Made by a program: the position numbers and the translations under genes. From Sperchopsis tessellata (Eukaryota; Arthropoda; Insecta; Coleoptera; Hydrophilidae): DNA of 27,758 nt. The notes beneath the pieces were generated by a model that was not told the DNA's origin, ran no database searches, and worked only from the letters and a program-made list of their open reading frames with translations. Numbering within the stretch: the stretch's first letter is position 1; every line of letters starts with the position of its first letter. Positions 10,050 through 18,725 of this stretch are shown one piece after another. Where the stretch lies: positions 1 to 27,758 of the forward strand of contig JAWQRN010000614.1 in assembly GCA_033557685.1 (NCBI GenBank), given 5' to 3'.

Positions 10050-10075
10050 CGATCACGATATTTTATTCGTGATCG
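10050..10075. repeat. Perfect 9-bp stem, 8-base loop hairpin in hAT subterminal DNA
   Basis: CGATCACGA is followed by TATTTTAT and then TCGTGATCG. It is about 200 bp from the hAT terminus and may be a subterminal transposase-binding structure. Function is inferred only from position. Confidence 0.65.
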
Positions 10076-10273
10076 TGTACACAATTATTTACAGTGGCTA
10101 TTTGTGCACAGTACGCAACAATTGAGCAAATGAGTATACCTTATTTTTCTATACTGACACAATGCTCACTCGAACTTCTGCAGCGCCCCCTAAATGCTAA
10201 AAATTTAAAAACGCCCCGCCAGACCTCCAAAACGCCCACAAAGGGGTGCTGGCGCCCCAGTTAAGAATCACTG

Positions 10274-10281
10274 CTCTACAC
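10274..10281. repeat. hAT target-site duplication, right copy
   Basis: CTCTACAC directly follows the hAT terminus. The left copy is CTCTAGAC. The LINE-B frame continues across if one copy is counted. Confidence 0.9.
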
Positions 10282-11745
10282 CGACACCTTTTAACTTTTT
10301 AGTGTTCTCTGCAGGTCTTCAAGAGTCTCTGTTATAATGACCGTATCATCGGCATATCTCACATTATTTATTGCCTGCCCATTTATTATGACTCCCATTT
10401 GTTCTTCCCTAAGTAATTGTTGAACAGCATGGCCCTACCCCTCTTTATATCTGTATTCCATCTGATACTTCATTATCAATTCTAATGGTAGCTGTTTATA
10501 TAGTGATTCAATAATCTGTATGTCTCGCGAGTCAATGTTTGGTTTTTTCAGTAATTTTATTAGCATGTCGTGTCGAACTTTATCAACCGCCTTTCATAAT
10601 CTGTAAAGCAGACGTGTATATCTTGGTTCATGTCTAGGCATCTCTGTGTTATTACATTAAAATTGAATAGTCTCTCTTGTACCAAGGCCATCAAACTGGA
10701 TGTAACTTATGTCCTCTTCTAGTTTATTGTGTAGTCTCTTGTAAATAATTTTAAGAAATGCTTTTAGTGCGTCATCAGGCTAATAGTTCGGATAGGCACT
10801 GCATTCTCTGGCATTTGGTTTTTTTGGTATAGTTATGAAGGTAGATTTTATCTGTTGTTTTGGTATTAACCCGGTTCTGTATACCATGTTAAAGAGATCA
10901 TCGGGTCCCGCAGCTTTACTGCTTTTTAAAGATTTTGGGCCTTCTGTTGCGTCCTGATTGGTTCTATAATTTCTTGTATCTTAAAACAGTTCCTCTATGT
11001 ATTCTTTCCATGTCCGAAGGTTTTGTGCTGGTTCTACTATGATCTTTCCTTTTTTATCTTAATAATGGCGGGTTGTTTTTTTCTTATTGTTCCTGTTAAA
11101 TATTGAATCTCTTTATGTAGATTATGGTTGTCATATTTTGTTTGTATTTCTTCTATATGTTCACATTTTGCTGATATCCTCCCTTCCTTTGCTTCCCATA
11201 TGTTTCTCGTTATAATTCGTTGTAATTCTTTATATTTATTCCGGTTGGTTTTGTTTTTCAATCTTTCCTCCATAAGGAGAAGAATTTCCTGTGTTATCTA
11301 CTTTTGTTTAGGTTTCTTGTTATCCGGTGTTACCTGGTCTCCACTTCCCTCTATAAGTGCTGTTTATATATTATCCCATTTGTAATCTACATCCTCTTCT
11401 ATTATCTTCTGTCGTGTTTCATTGATTCTAATATTTATACCTTTCTGTACTTCATCCTCTACTACATCATTAAGTTTTTCTATCGCTATCTTGTTATTCT
11501 TGTTTGTATGTATCAATTGTTTTACTTTGATATGACCTCCGGCCATACTGGGTTGTGGTCCGTTCCAATGTCGGCCCCTGGGTATGTTTTTACTGTTGTT
11601 ACGCTGTTTCTGAATCTTTTTTTAATATATATATATAATCAATTTGATTCTTTACTACCTTACCATTGGTGTCCTGTGTGGACTCTCTCACCATGTTATT
11701 TGGTCAAAACTGACACTCCATTTGTGGACTTTGTATATCTACAGT
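10282..11745 (-). pseudogene. LINE-B endonuclease C-terminus, linker and reverse transcriptase pseudogene
   Basis: From the top of the minus strand: KNQIDYIYILKKRFRNSVTT and GADIGTDHNPVWPEV, the end of an apurinic-type endonuclease with its SDH motif as TDH. The linker follows with MEERLKNKTNRNKYKELQRI and HKEIQYLTGTIRKKQPAIIK. The RT then reads RLFNFNVITQRCLDMNQDIH, a decayed VCF.DYE.AFDKV region, and NNVRYADDTVIITETLEDLQ with an intact YADD box. Frames change often and stops are common. The intact catalytic box in a broken frame shows drift, not selection. The plus-strand frames over this interval (up to 148 codons at 11304-11750) are antisense shadows. Confidence 0.87.
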
Positions 11746-11905
11746 ATTAGACCAGTTTTTAAATGAATTAATTGACCAATAAACATTAAAGACTATTTTG
11801 CAATATAATGATTAAAATCAAACAATACTTGATATTAACGATGAAAGGAGAAATGTTTGTTTACGTTACTGGCACAAATTATGCATGCTATGGGAATTAT
11901 TAAAA
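11746..11905. other. Short AT-rich spacer
   Basis: Lies between the truncated endonuclease end of LINE-B and the 171-bp inverted repeat. No gene or repeat was recognised. Confidence 0.4.
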
Positions 11906-12373
11906 TTGCGTCTAAAATTTTAATTATAGAATATACAGCAAAAATGGTTCCAGTACAGAACTGATAGTAGAGACGCAAGTTTCAGGTAAAACCAAACCTT
12001 CTCCAGTGCACCTGAATTTATGCACTCAGAAATAACGTACAATATATACCACTTCGCACCGTCCTTTTGATATTAGACCTACGGTGGGTAGATATAATAA
12101 AAATATGAGTGGCACATTCGTGTAATTAAGAACTGTACTAATTATGTCAAATGTAATTTTAATATTAGCGCAATAGCTCTCATAGTATGCCTACTTCAGA
12201 CCCTAATATCAAAAGGATGGGGCGAAGTGGAATATACTGTACGTTATTGCAGAGTGCATAGATTGAAGTGCACTGAAAAAGGGCTGGCATTACCTGAAAT
12301 GTGCGTCTGTACCATCAGTCCTACATTGGAAACATTTTTACAATATATTCAACAAATAAAATATTAGATACAA
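11906..12373. repeat. Large hairpin-forming inverted repeat (foldback/MITE-like)
   Basis: The left arm (11906-12076) and right arm (12203-12373) are each 171 bp. They align as reverse complements without gaps, at about 81% identity by my hand count (138 of 171). The loop is 126 bp. The best-conserved blocks are CCTTTTGATATTAG beside the loop, AATAACGTAC, ACTTCGC and TTCAGGTAA. No ORF of note lies inside and no flanking target duplication was evident. If transcribed it would give a long, imperfect double-stranded RNA. It could be a foldback element, a MITE with long arms, or two head-to-head copies of a short repeat. Confidence 0.88.
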
Positions 12374-12785
12374 ATCTAAAAATTACGCACACTGAAAACA
12401 CGGTTCATATAATTCTTAATATATTTTGTAGAAGTTTTTTGTAATTATTTAAATACAAGAATTATATGATAAAATAAGTAAAATACCTATAATATATAAA
12501 ATATTCCTAAAAAATTGCTTTAATTTATTTAATATGATTATAAATCCGAATGAAGTTTCGGTTCAACCCAAAACCAGAATATCCAAAAATTTTAAATCTA
12601 TGTTAATTTCCAAGAATAAAAAGTGGAGATTTTCATCATAAGATTCTCATCTTTTATATCATTTTGCCCAACTTCTAGAAATAGTTACAACAAAAATAAA
12701 TGCAACATACACCCAAGAAAAGAAACTTTACTGAAAAAAACTACAGCATCTTCATATATATCTTCAATGGGAGAATTGGCAGAAT
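12374..12785. other. AT-rich non-coding DNA
   Basis: No gene is recognised. It runs from the end of the inverted repeat to a group of short plus-strand ORFs. The 75-codon frame at 12623-12850 overlaps the next ORF in another frame and shows no domain. Confidence 0.4.
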
Positions 12786-13097
12786 ATGTACAAGGAAGTC
12801 GATCCAAACAAGACATACAACTTCTTCACAACTTTTCAAAAATATTTTAAGTTCCTAAAAAAAAAACATCAAAAACAGAAACTGAACCTCAAAATCTCAC
12901 CTGAACTGAAACAAACAAGGGAATGTTTTTATTTCATTGGTGAAGTGTACAACAATACAAACAGTGTTGATATCAAAAATATTTTTACCAAGAATAAAGA
13001 GTTTAATTCTGAGATTGCAAGAAAAGAAATGTGGCCAAAGAGCATGTACTATATACAAATGGCTATAACAAACCAAAAAAGAAGTGGAATACCATAA
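12786..13097 (+). other. Unassigned 103-codon ORF
   Basis: I do not recognise this ORF. It starts MYKEVDPNKTYNFFTTFQKY, is Lys-rich, and continues with ECFYFIGEVYNNTNSVDIKN to KEMWPKSMYYIQMAITNQKR. It has a more protein-like composition than the other short frames (Asn, Lys and aromatic residues, few low-complexity runs). It could be a degraded element protein or chance. It lies upstream of the hAT-like 3' fragment at 14366-14828, so it might be the 5' part of that element, but I see no motif to show it. Confidence 0.2.
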
Positions 13098-13859
13098 AAG
13101 TCAAAACAAATTCACATCATTGGTCTAAAAATGAACAAATACTTTCCTGCAATGATTTAATTTATTTGTAGAGTTAAAATTGTTGGGATCTACAAACCCT
13201 TAAACAAAAAATGTCCACTGCAGAGGACGAGGCTTTAGAATGGTTTGCAGAAAATTATCTACTACTGAAGCAAGAGAAGACCATCAAATTGAATTGAGTT
13301 GGATCATCGTAATTCCTTTGTCACTCGAAACTCAGCTTATCTAAAAATCACATGTCCAGAAATTTGCTGATCTACTGTGCAGGGATATCTATGCCATCAG
13401 TAGAACAAAAATCATTATAGGTTTGTGGGATGCATATTACACTCTCTTTATTCACGGATGAGCTATGGACTTAAGAGCATGGGGAAATTCCGCCCATATT
13501 GAAACCATATTTATGCTATAAAAAAAGCTGTACAAGTGATTGTGGATGCCACTTTTTGGTACCACCCTCTGTTTATCCAACACCACATTATGATCCTACC
13601 ATCAGTCTACTAACTGCAACAATTAATTCGAGAGAAAGAAGAAAATAAAATTTCTACAGAATTTGAGGAATAAATTGTCAATTATAAGACCAAAAATCTG
13701 CTGAAGAATATTTTCATTGAAATGTTTTTGACAAAATAATACAAGGTGGGGCGTGGAATCTTCTCTTTTTTAAAACGGTTTGGAGAATTTAGTGGGGGTC
13801 ACAGAGGGGTGGGGAAAGGCTCAATGAGAGGGGCTGGATGGGAGGTTTGTGTCTCACCC
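13098..13859. other. Unassigned degraded sequence
   Basis: There is a 28-codon ATG-started plus frame at about 13210 (MSTAEDEALEWFAENYLLLK). A mildly coding-like stretch YAIKKAVQVIVDATFWYHPL lies near 13515. No family can be named. A G-rich region at 13790-13855 leads into the Tc3-like fragment. This may be broken TE coding sequence beyond recognition. Confidence 0.3.
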
Positions 13860-14304
13860 ATTTCAGTCGCAAATATGCTTTGCGGTCTCCCAAGCAATCT
13901 GCTTGTAAATATGCAGTTTTGCATGTCGGGACATTCTCTTTGTCGAATTCTTCACGATGAACTCCATTTGCACCCATACAAAATGGTTGTGACCCAACAA
14001 CTGACGGATCGTGATTATGTAACCCAACAAACATCATGTGAGCTGCTGGTTGACACCTTACCCAACGACACACTTGTGTGAATTAACCCCCTATGATTAT
14101 TTCCTGTGGGGTTATCTCAAATCCATAGTTTATAACGATCGTCCACAGACCCTGGAAGACCTACAGAACTACATCCGAGCCGAAATTTACAATATACCAG
14201 TCGGCATGCTTGAAAAAGTGGACCGAAACTTCCGAAATCGACTGAATCAGTGTACTGACAATGGAGGGCAACATTTCCAAGATGTTATTTTTAAAATGAT
14301 GTAA
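13860..14304 (+). pseudogene. Tc3-like transposase, internally deleted, with most of the catalytic domain missing
   Basis: The N-terminal side reads VNMQFCMSGHSLCRILHDEL and HLHPYKMVVTQQLTDRDYVT (about 13907-14025). This is the end of the HTH region in insect Tc3-like transposases with a HTH_DUF4817-type start. The sequence then jumps within about 40 bp to LTPYDYFLWGYLKSIVYNDR and ends NRLNQCTDNGGQHFQDVIFK with a stop at 14302-14304. Normally some 200 residues carrying the first two catalytic Asp (SDEAHF and QQDGA boxes) lie between these two parts. They are absent, so this is an internally deleted copy. An overlapping ATG frame at 14038-14304 covers the C-terminal half. No terminal repeats were identified. 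Confidence 0.85.
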
Positions 14305-14365
14305 AATCAAATCTCCTACGTTGTTTGACAGACAAAAAATAAGAATAAACAATTTTGAAACGTGT

Positions 14366-14828
14366 ACAGTTTTTGATGGACTTACACATCAATTTCAAGC
14401 AATTTCTTCAAGTTGCAATTTAAGTTTTATAGAAATCTAATGAAATGCATCAAGAAAATATAGTTTCAAAGACAAAATTATTGCTAGAGAAATATGAAAA
14501 TGAAATATGTGACGAAACTGTAAAAGAACTAATACTGCTGAAGCATGTTTACAAATCCAATTTTATACTAAGCACGAAACCGATAGAATTACTTAAAGAA
14601 ATTTATTGACAAGGGATTCCCAAACATATTACCGAATACAGAAATTGTGCATTTAATATTTTTAACTATGCCTGTGAGTGCAGCACAAGGTGAAAGATCA
14701 TTTAGTGTTCTGAAAAGAATTAAAAACTTTCTATAATCGACAATGTGTCAAGAGCAATTAAATGGACTGGCAACACTAAATACTTAATAATTAAATGTTA
14801 CGATCGAGTTGCCCGGGGCCTCGCCCTG
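14366..14828 (+). pseudogene. hAT transposase C-terminal fragment (ZMYM1-like), with right terminus
   Basis: Plus-strand frames read FDGLTHQFQAISSSCNLSFI, LEKYENEICDETVKELILLK, IPNILPNTEIVHLIFLTMPV, SAAQGERSFSVLKRIKNFL and STMCQEQLNGLATLNT. This is the hAT dimerisation region of ZMYM1/DUF4371-type proteins (AEGERSFSKLKLIK..LRSTMGQERL). A GC-rich end follows; its reverse complement starts CAGGGCGAGGCCCCGGG, which fits a hAT terminus ending at 14828. The left end and the N-terminal two thirds were not found. The Tc3-like fragment just upstream may have broken the element, or the rest was deleted. Confidence 0.8.
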
Positions 14829-16292
14829 AGTATTTATTTGCAAACCTGCTTCTCTTCAAATAAAAGGGATCTTCATGCAATGGATTTTTAATTGGGACAT
14901 CTTATATACTAAGGTAGAAGCAGGTCACATAAAATGGTTCAATAGATGACAAGTTACCCAACACTGATCTATGTACTGTTTGCCTGCATTATAAAAACAT
15001 AGGTTCAAGAAATACTCAGGCACAACATTGGTATGTGAAAGTAATTATGGAATCAATTGTTCTTACTCACTTAATTACCATTTAATATAATCTTAGCAAC
15101 TTTAGATAAAGAACAAAATTATAGACACCGAGCTACTATTAAGCAGTTAACAAATAAGCGTTGCTAATATAAATTCAATTAAATATATAATGATATGTAC
15201 TTATAGTACAGTTTAGATAAATAATCTTAAAATGTGCAACATCAATCTTCAATAACATTAGTACTCCATGCAGGTCATAATCAGTAGATTAGCTCGAGCG
15301 AATCTATACAATAATATTGCTAATTATTACGAACAAAAATTAAAGATTGCAAATATTTCATATTTTCACGAATAGTGGAACTTAATTTTTTGTCCCGGAT
15401 ACCACATGTAAATCAACAGATCAAATGATTTATTACAATGATGTTCATAAACAAATAATAATTTTCCTTAATTAGTATATATAGCTGGTGTTAGACACAA
15501 GTTCAAATGCAATAAATTCAAAGGTTCAACAAAATAACAGCTATGGCTACTAATTCTAATAACATCTGGTTGAGCTGACCATTCCCAACTCATTTCGTTG
15601 TCTTATAATTTATGTGACACATGGATTCAATCTGTGACAATTGACAAATGCAAGTAATTAAAACGCATATGAGCCCATCGAGTTATTATTTCAGGGATAG
15701 CTTAATTGCAAAAATTATTAATTTTACAGTATGTTTGTAGAAATGTTACGTTTTAAACAATTTCATAAACATGCTTATTTATTATGTTACTTTAAATACT
15801 ATCTTATTATATAAAAAAATGATAAGAGGTACGAACTATGATTTAACTCTAAGTCATAACTTTGTTTATAATAATCAGGGTTAATTTAGAGTGATTACTC
15901 TGAATCTATTTTTCAGGTGGTTCCTATTTGTCTCATCAATGAATGTAGTAATAATCATCATAATCATCAGTGGCTTTGAATAAGTGCATACACTATATGA
16001 GTTTTAATATAGTTAAATTTTCCTGCCTTTCGATTTTGTATTTTATTAGGCATATTATTAATTATTGCAATTAATGTTTTCCCTACATGTTGGAAGGTTT
16101 AGTGATACATTAAACAAAAAATCCCAATGGCTTTTCAGTCCAAACTCCTTTCAAACACCCAATAAAGTTTTCATCCTTACCATAGTCCTCGACGAATTTA
16201 TTTATCTTGATAATAATAATAATATAACAATATAAAGGGTCATTAGCGCCATTTTTACTGTTGTACTTTGACAGTCAAACCATTATGGCAGT
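14829..16292. other. AT-rich non-coding DNA
   Basis: No gene recognised. It holds an ATC-type simple repeat at about 15949-15970, followed by a sequence similar to the 3' tail of LINE-C, and an ATA repeat at about 16208-16222. The last 40 bases precede a Tc3-like transposase start and may be its 5' untranslated part. Confidence 0.4.
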
Positions 16293-16710
16293 TTGATGAT
16301 AGACAACCCGCCATTATTAAAAATTGATCGCTATTCGACACAACAACGCATTCTTATTGTTAAACATTATTTCAAAAATAGTATAAGTTTGACTGCCACG
16401 ATTCGCATCCAATTTTTGGTAATCAAAATGTGTCCAAGTGCATCAACTGTGAAGAGAATAATCAAAAAATTAGACGAGACTGGGTCAATTACTGATGTCA
16501 AACCTTTGGCACGTGTTCATCCAGGTCGTTCAGCAGAAAACATCACATCTGTTCGCCAGAATGTGGCCAAGAGTCCGGGATCATCCATCCGGCATCGTGC
16601 ACAAGAATTGGAACATTTCAAGAAGCTCTATGCAGCTTATTCTCACGAAAGATTTGAGTCTTCATGCCTACAAAATCCAACTGACTCAACAACTCATGTC
16701 TTTGAATGCC
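16293..16710 (+). pseudogene. Tc3-like transposase N-terminal fragment
   Basis: The plus strand reads IDRYSTQQRILIVKHYFKNS, then SASTVKRIIKKLDETGSITD, RSAENITSVRQNVAKSPGSS and IRHRAQELE. After a frame change it continues with DLSLHAYKIQLTQQL. These are the two DNA-binding helix-turn-helix units of the insect Tc3-like family seen also at 13860-14304. The catalytic domain should begin right after LTQEL but is absent: the sequence runs directly into the minus-strand LINE-G. The 162-codon frame is open for 489 bp, but past about 16615 it is out of the true frame, and past 16710 it reads antisense LINE sequence. Confidence 0.87.
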
Positions 16711-17215
16711 TCAGCCGCTCCATGCAGAATATCTTCATAGAGTCCCACAATAGGCAGATGAAATATCATCAGCGTACATAGCCAAGGCAACACTGACAAA
16801 GAACACAATAGAGCTCTGCGGCACCATGTCAACAGGTATTCAAGATGAATCCGCAAAAGTTAACTTGTTATTATTCAATTTTTACAGCACACGTACAAAC
16901 TGCAGCCTATCTGTTAAGTAGAAGCGAAACCAATCAGTAACAGCACCACAAATACCATACATGCCCAGCTTATCCAGGATAATATCGTGAGCAACTCAAT
17001 CAAAAGCCCTACTGAGGTCACAATAAAGCTCACCTCTATCTAAGGAGGCAAAGACATGTGAGAGGAACTCATTCATATATGGCTGACATGATGGAGAAAC
17101 CATTCCGAAAGCCATGCTGACTATCTGAAAGGGTATCATTTTTATCGAGATTATTGATGGATGATATTTTTGGGTCAATTGATGATGGGTATGCAAGTGG
17201 CTGTTGGATTATTAT
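16711..17215 (-). pseudogene. LINE-G reverse transcriptase fragment
   Basis: In minus-strand order: LSDSQHGFRNGFSIMSAIYE (about 17130), then LDRGELYCDLSRAFD (about 17045-17000), a stop, VAHDIILDKLGMYGICGAVT, DWFRFYLTDRLQFVRV, a worn VPQSSIVFFVSVALA in place of GVPQGSILGP, and MYADDISSAY (about 16780) with an intact YADD box. This is the palm of a CR1/jockey-type RT. It stops near 16711, where a plus-strand Tc3-like fragment begins, so both elements were cut at the same point. At least four stops are present. No poly-A or target duplication was found. Confidence 0.85.
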
Positions 17216-17358
17216 AAGGTGTTTGGCACCATTTTTCTTGTTTGTTTAAGATGATGAATTGAAAAACTTTTCTTGTAGTATGAATATCATACATCAGCTA
17301 CGATTTCATTCTATAAAGAATATCAATATGTCTAGATAAGAAATTTTTAACTCTTTCA
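17216..17358. other. Short non-coding spacer
   Basis: Possible upstream remainder of LINE-G on the minus strand, but no clear frame can be read. Confidence 0.35.
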
Positions 17359-17654
17359 GGGGTGGTGATCCAAATTTTAAACCACCTACATTCATTTCAT
17401 AGTTGTGAACGTAGTCGCAATATAACTAATTCGTGTGCATTGAGCTGTTTAGTGGATAGTGGCTGAATTTCGAAAGGAATTTTAGAGATGTAAGCGAACA
17501 TATGTTAACTGTTTTGAATTTATAAAAAAGTTATTTTTAATTTTTTAAAATAATACTGTTAGAGTAGTTTACTTATAGTTTAAATATGATTAGTACATAC
17601 AAATTTACATACATTTGTCACTAATAATATGGTGGTCTATAATTTGGACCACCC
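17359..17654. mobile_element. MITE-like element with self-complementary ends
   Basis: About 296 bp. The left end is GGGGTGGTGATCCAAATTTT then AAACCACC. The reverse complement of the right end is GGGTGGTCCAAATTATAGAC then CACC. The ends match each other after a small gap, and each is also close to a palindrome: the right one contains GGTGGTC and GACCACC as perfect arms. There is no coding capacity. A target duplication could not be fixed. The parent family is unknown to me. Confidence 0.6.
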
Positions 17655-17736
17655 GTTTATAACATTGTTTTGACTTCTCTTGGTTTTCATTACGAAATTT
17701 ATAAGCTCTAAAAATTGATAATTTCATTGTTCTATA

Positions 17737-18725
17737 CAGTTGATTCAGGTTAATGGGGCCACCGGTTAATCAGGACGGCCGAAAAATCTTAAAGAACAGA
17801 AACAAAACCAAGGAAATAACAAAAATTAACTTCGCTTTTTTGGGACAATATTTCGTTTAATCAGGGCAATAGTGGTGTGAATGTCAACGCACCACTACGG
17901 ATTTACACGTGAATATCCAGGTGGAGGTTCAACTTGACATCATTATATAAGCATGGTGGACTTAACGTACATTCAGTAACAGCAATACGGCCGCTTGTAA
18001 CTGATATAACCCTTACTAAGAAAGGAATTGACACTTAAAAATAAAATTACTATCCTAGGATAAAATTAAAAGCCAGCCAAGTAACACTAGCCTTCGTCAG
18101 CTTGCTGAGATAATAAATGTGCCAAAATCTGCAATATCACGTCTCTTAAGAGGGCGGAGAAACGGGAGAGCAAGGATCCAGATGTAGAGGAGGCGCTCGA
18201 TCAATGGTTTCCCGTAGTTACTCAACGAGACATGAGTATCAGCAGTCCAATATAAAAGGCGATTTCAAAGCAATTGATGGTTGGTTATTTTGTTGGGCAA
18301 CGAAACACAACATCAAATTTAAAAAATGCAGTGCCGATAATACAAGCGCTGAAGAGTGGAAACATTCTAAAGTTCATATTTATCTAGACAATTTTTGCCC
18401 AGATGATATTTACAATGCCGATAAATCTGGCCTCTATTATCGCCCCACCCCAGACGTTTCTCTATGTTATAAATACATTGCATTGTCAGGCTTCAAAACG
18501 GCAATACACCATATTACTGTGTTATGGTATACAAATACGAAAGCTACTGTTCATAGGAAAAAGTAGTAAGCCTTGATGCTTTAAGGGGCTAAGGCTTTAC
18601 CAGTGGAGTACCACGATAATAAGAATGCAAGAATGACTTCTGAAATATTTCGAAATTGACTTCTGACTTGGGATATAGAATTACAACATAACCAGTGAAT
18701 CTTATCTTTTTTGAATGACTAGAAT
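17737..18725 (+). mobile_element. pogo/Tigger transposon, right end truncated
   Basis: A TA (17735-17736) precedes CAGTTGATTCAGGTTAATGG, a terminus of the pogo/Tigger style (CAGTTGAN.., with GGTTAATCAGGAC following). A plus-strand Tigger transposase relic follows from about 18071. The coding match stops near 18722, in the box containing the second catalytic Asp, and no matching right TIR was found nearby, so the 3' half is lost. Confidence 0.78.
18071..18722 (+). pseudogene. Tigger-like transposase pseudogene
   Basis: The order is: SQPSNTSLRQLAEIINVPKS and AISRLLRG (CENP-B-type N-terminal HTH), a frame change, then ESKDPDVEEALDQWFPVVTQ and RDMSISSPI and a stop (second DNA-binding domain), then a 120-codon frame with GDFKAIDGWLFCWATKHNIK, NFCPDDIYNADKSGLYYRPT and GFKTAIHHITVLWY. 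YNADE is YNADK here: the first catalytic Asp is kept but the following Glu is Lys. It then continues LPVEYHDNKNARMTSEIFRN and ILSFLND, where the second Asp box (LLFLDN) should be. Beyond that the match is lost. Stops and frame changes make it non-functional. Confidence 0.87.

Larger units (their letters stand above)
7825..10273 (-). mobile_element. hAT-superfamily DNA transposon (BED finger, ZBED5/SCAND3-like), complete ends
   Basis: A 2,449-bp element. The left end is CAGTGTTTCTTAACC and the reverse complement of the right end is CAGTGATTCTTAACT, matching at 13 of 15 positions. Imperfect 8-bp target duplications flank it. It encodes one transposase relic on the minus strand. The last 500 bp or so (about 9780-10273), upstream of the transposase, are non-coding and contain a palindrome and a hairpin that may have been subterminal transposase-binding structures. 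A C-run occurs near the left end. The element is inserted in LINE-B and is therefore younger than it. Confidence 0.94.
7165..11745 (-). mobile_element. LINE-B, degraded RTE-like non-LTR retrotransposon split by a hAT insertion
   Basis: The minus strand carries, in correct order, the end of an endonuclease domain (about 11745-11530), a linker (about 11540-11037), the reverse transcriptase (about 10990-10282) and the post-RT region (7824-7165). The hAT element at 7825-10273 sits between the RT and post-RT parts. Leaving out the hAT and one 8-bp duplication joins RTLKKLKGV-type sequence directly to GLEYGLSMSLGS in one frame (TKKLKGVGLEYGLSMS across the join). About 2.1 kb of LINE remains; the first part of the endonuclease is missing. 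The insect family is the one with a KRRKLEYLGHI post-RT signature; RTE is my best guess for the clade. Confidence 0.87.

Noticed and set aside
9721..10084. 96-codon plus ORF and 65-codon minus ORF
   Set aside because: They sit in the non-coding subterminal part of the hAT element and have no recognisable domain.
11304..11750. 148-codon plus-strand ORF with hydrophobic stretches
   Set aside because: It lies antisense to the LINE-B endonuclease and linker, which read clearly on the minus strand; the apparent membrane segments come from A-rich minus-strand codons.
13746..14081. 111-codon plus ORF and its 94-codon antisense partner as host genes
   Set aside because: The right half is the Tc3-like HTH end; the left half is low-complexity G-rich sequence.
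18204..18566. 120-codon ORF as a domesticated Tigger gene
   Set aside because: It starts after a frame break, lacks the second DNA-binding domain in frame, has the motif Glu after the first catalytic Asp changed to Lys, and ends before the rest of the catalytic domain.
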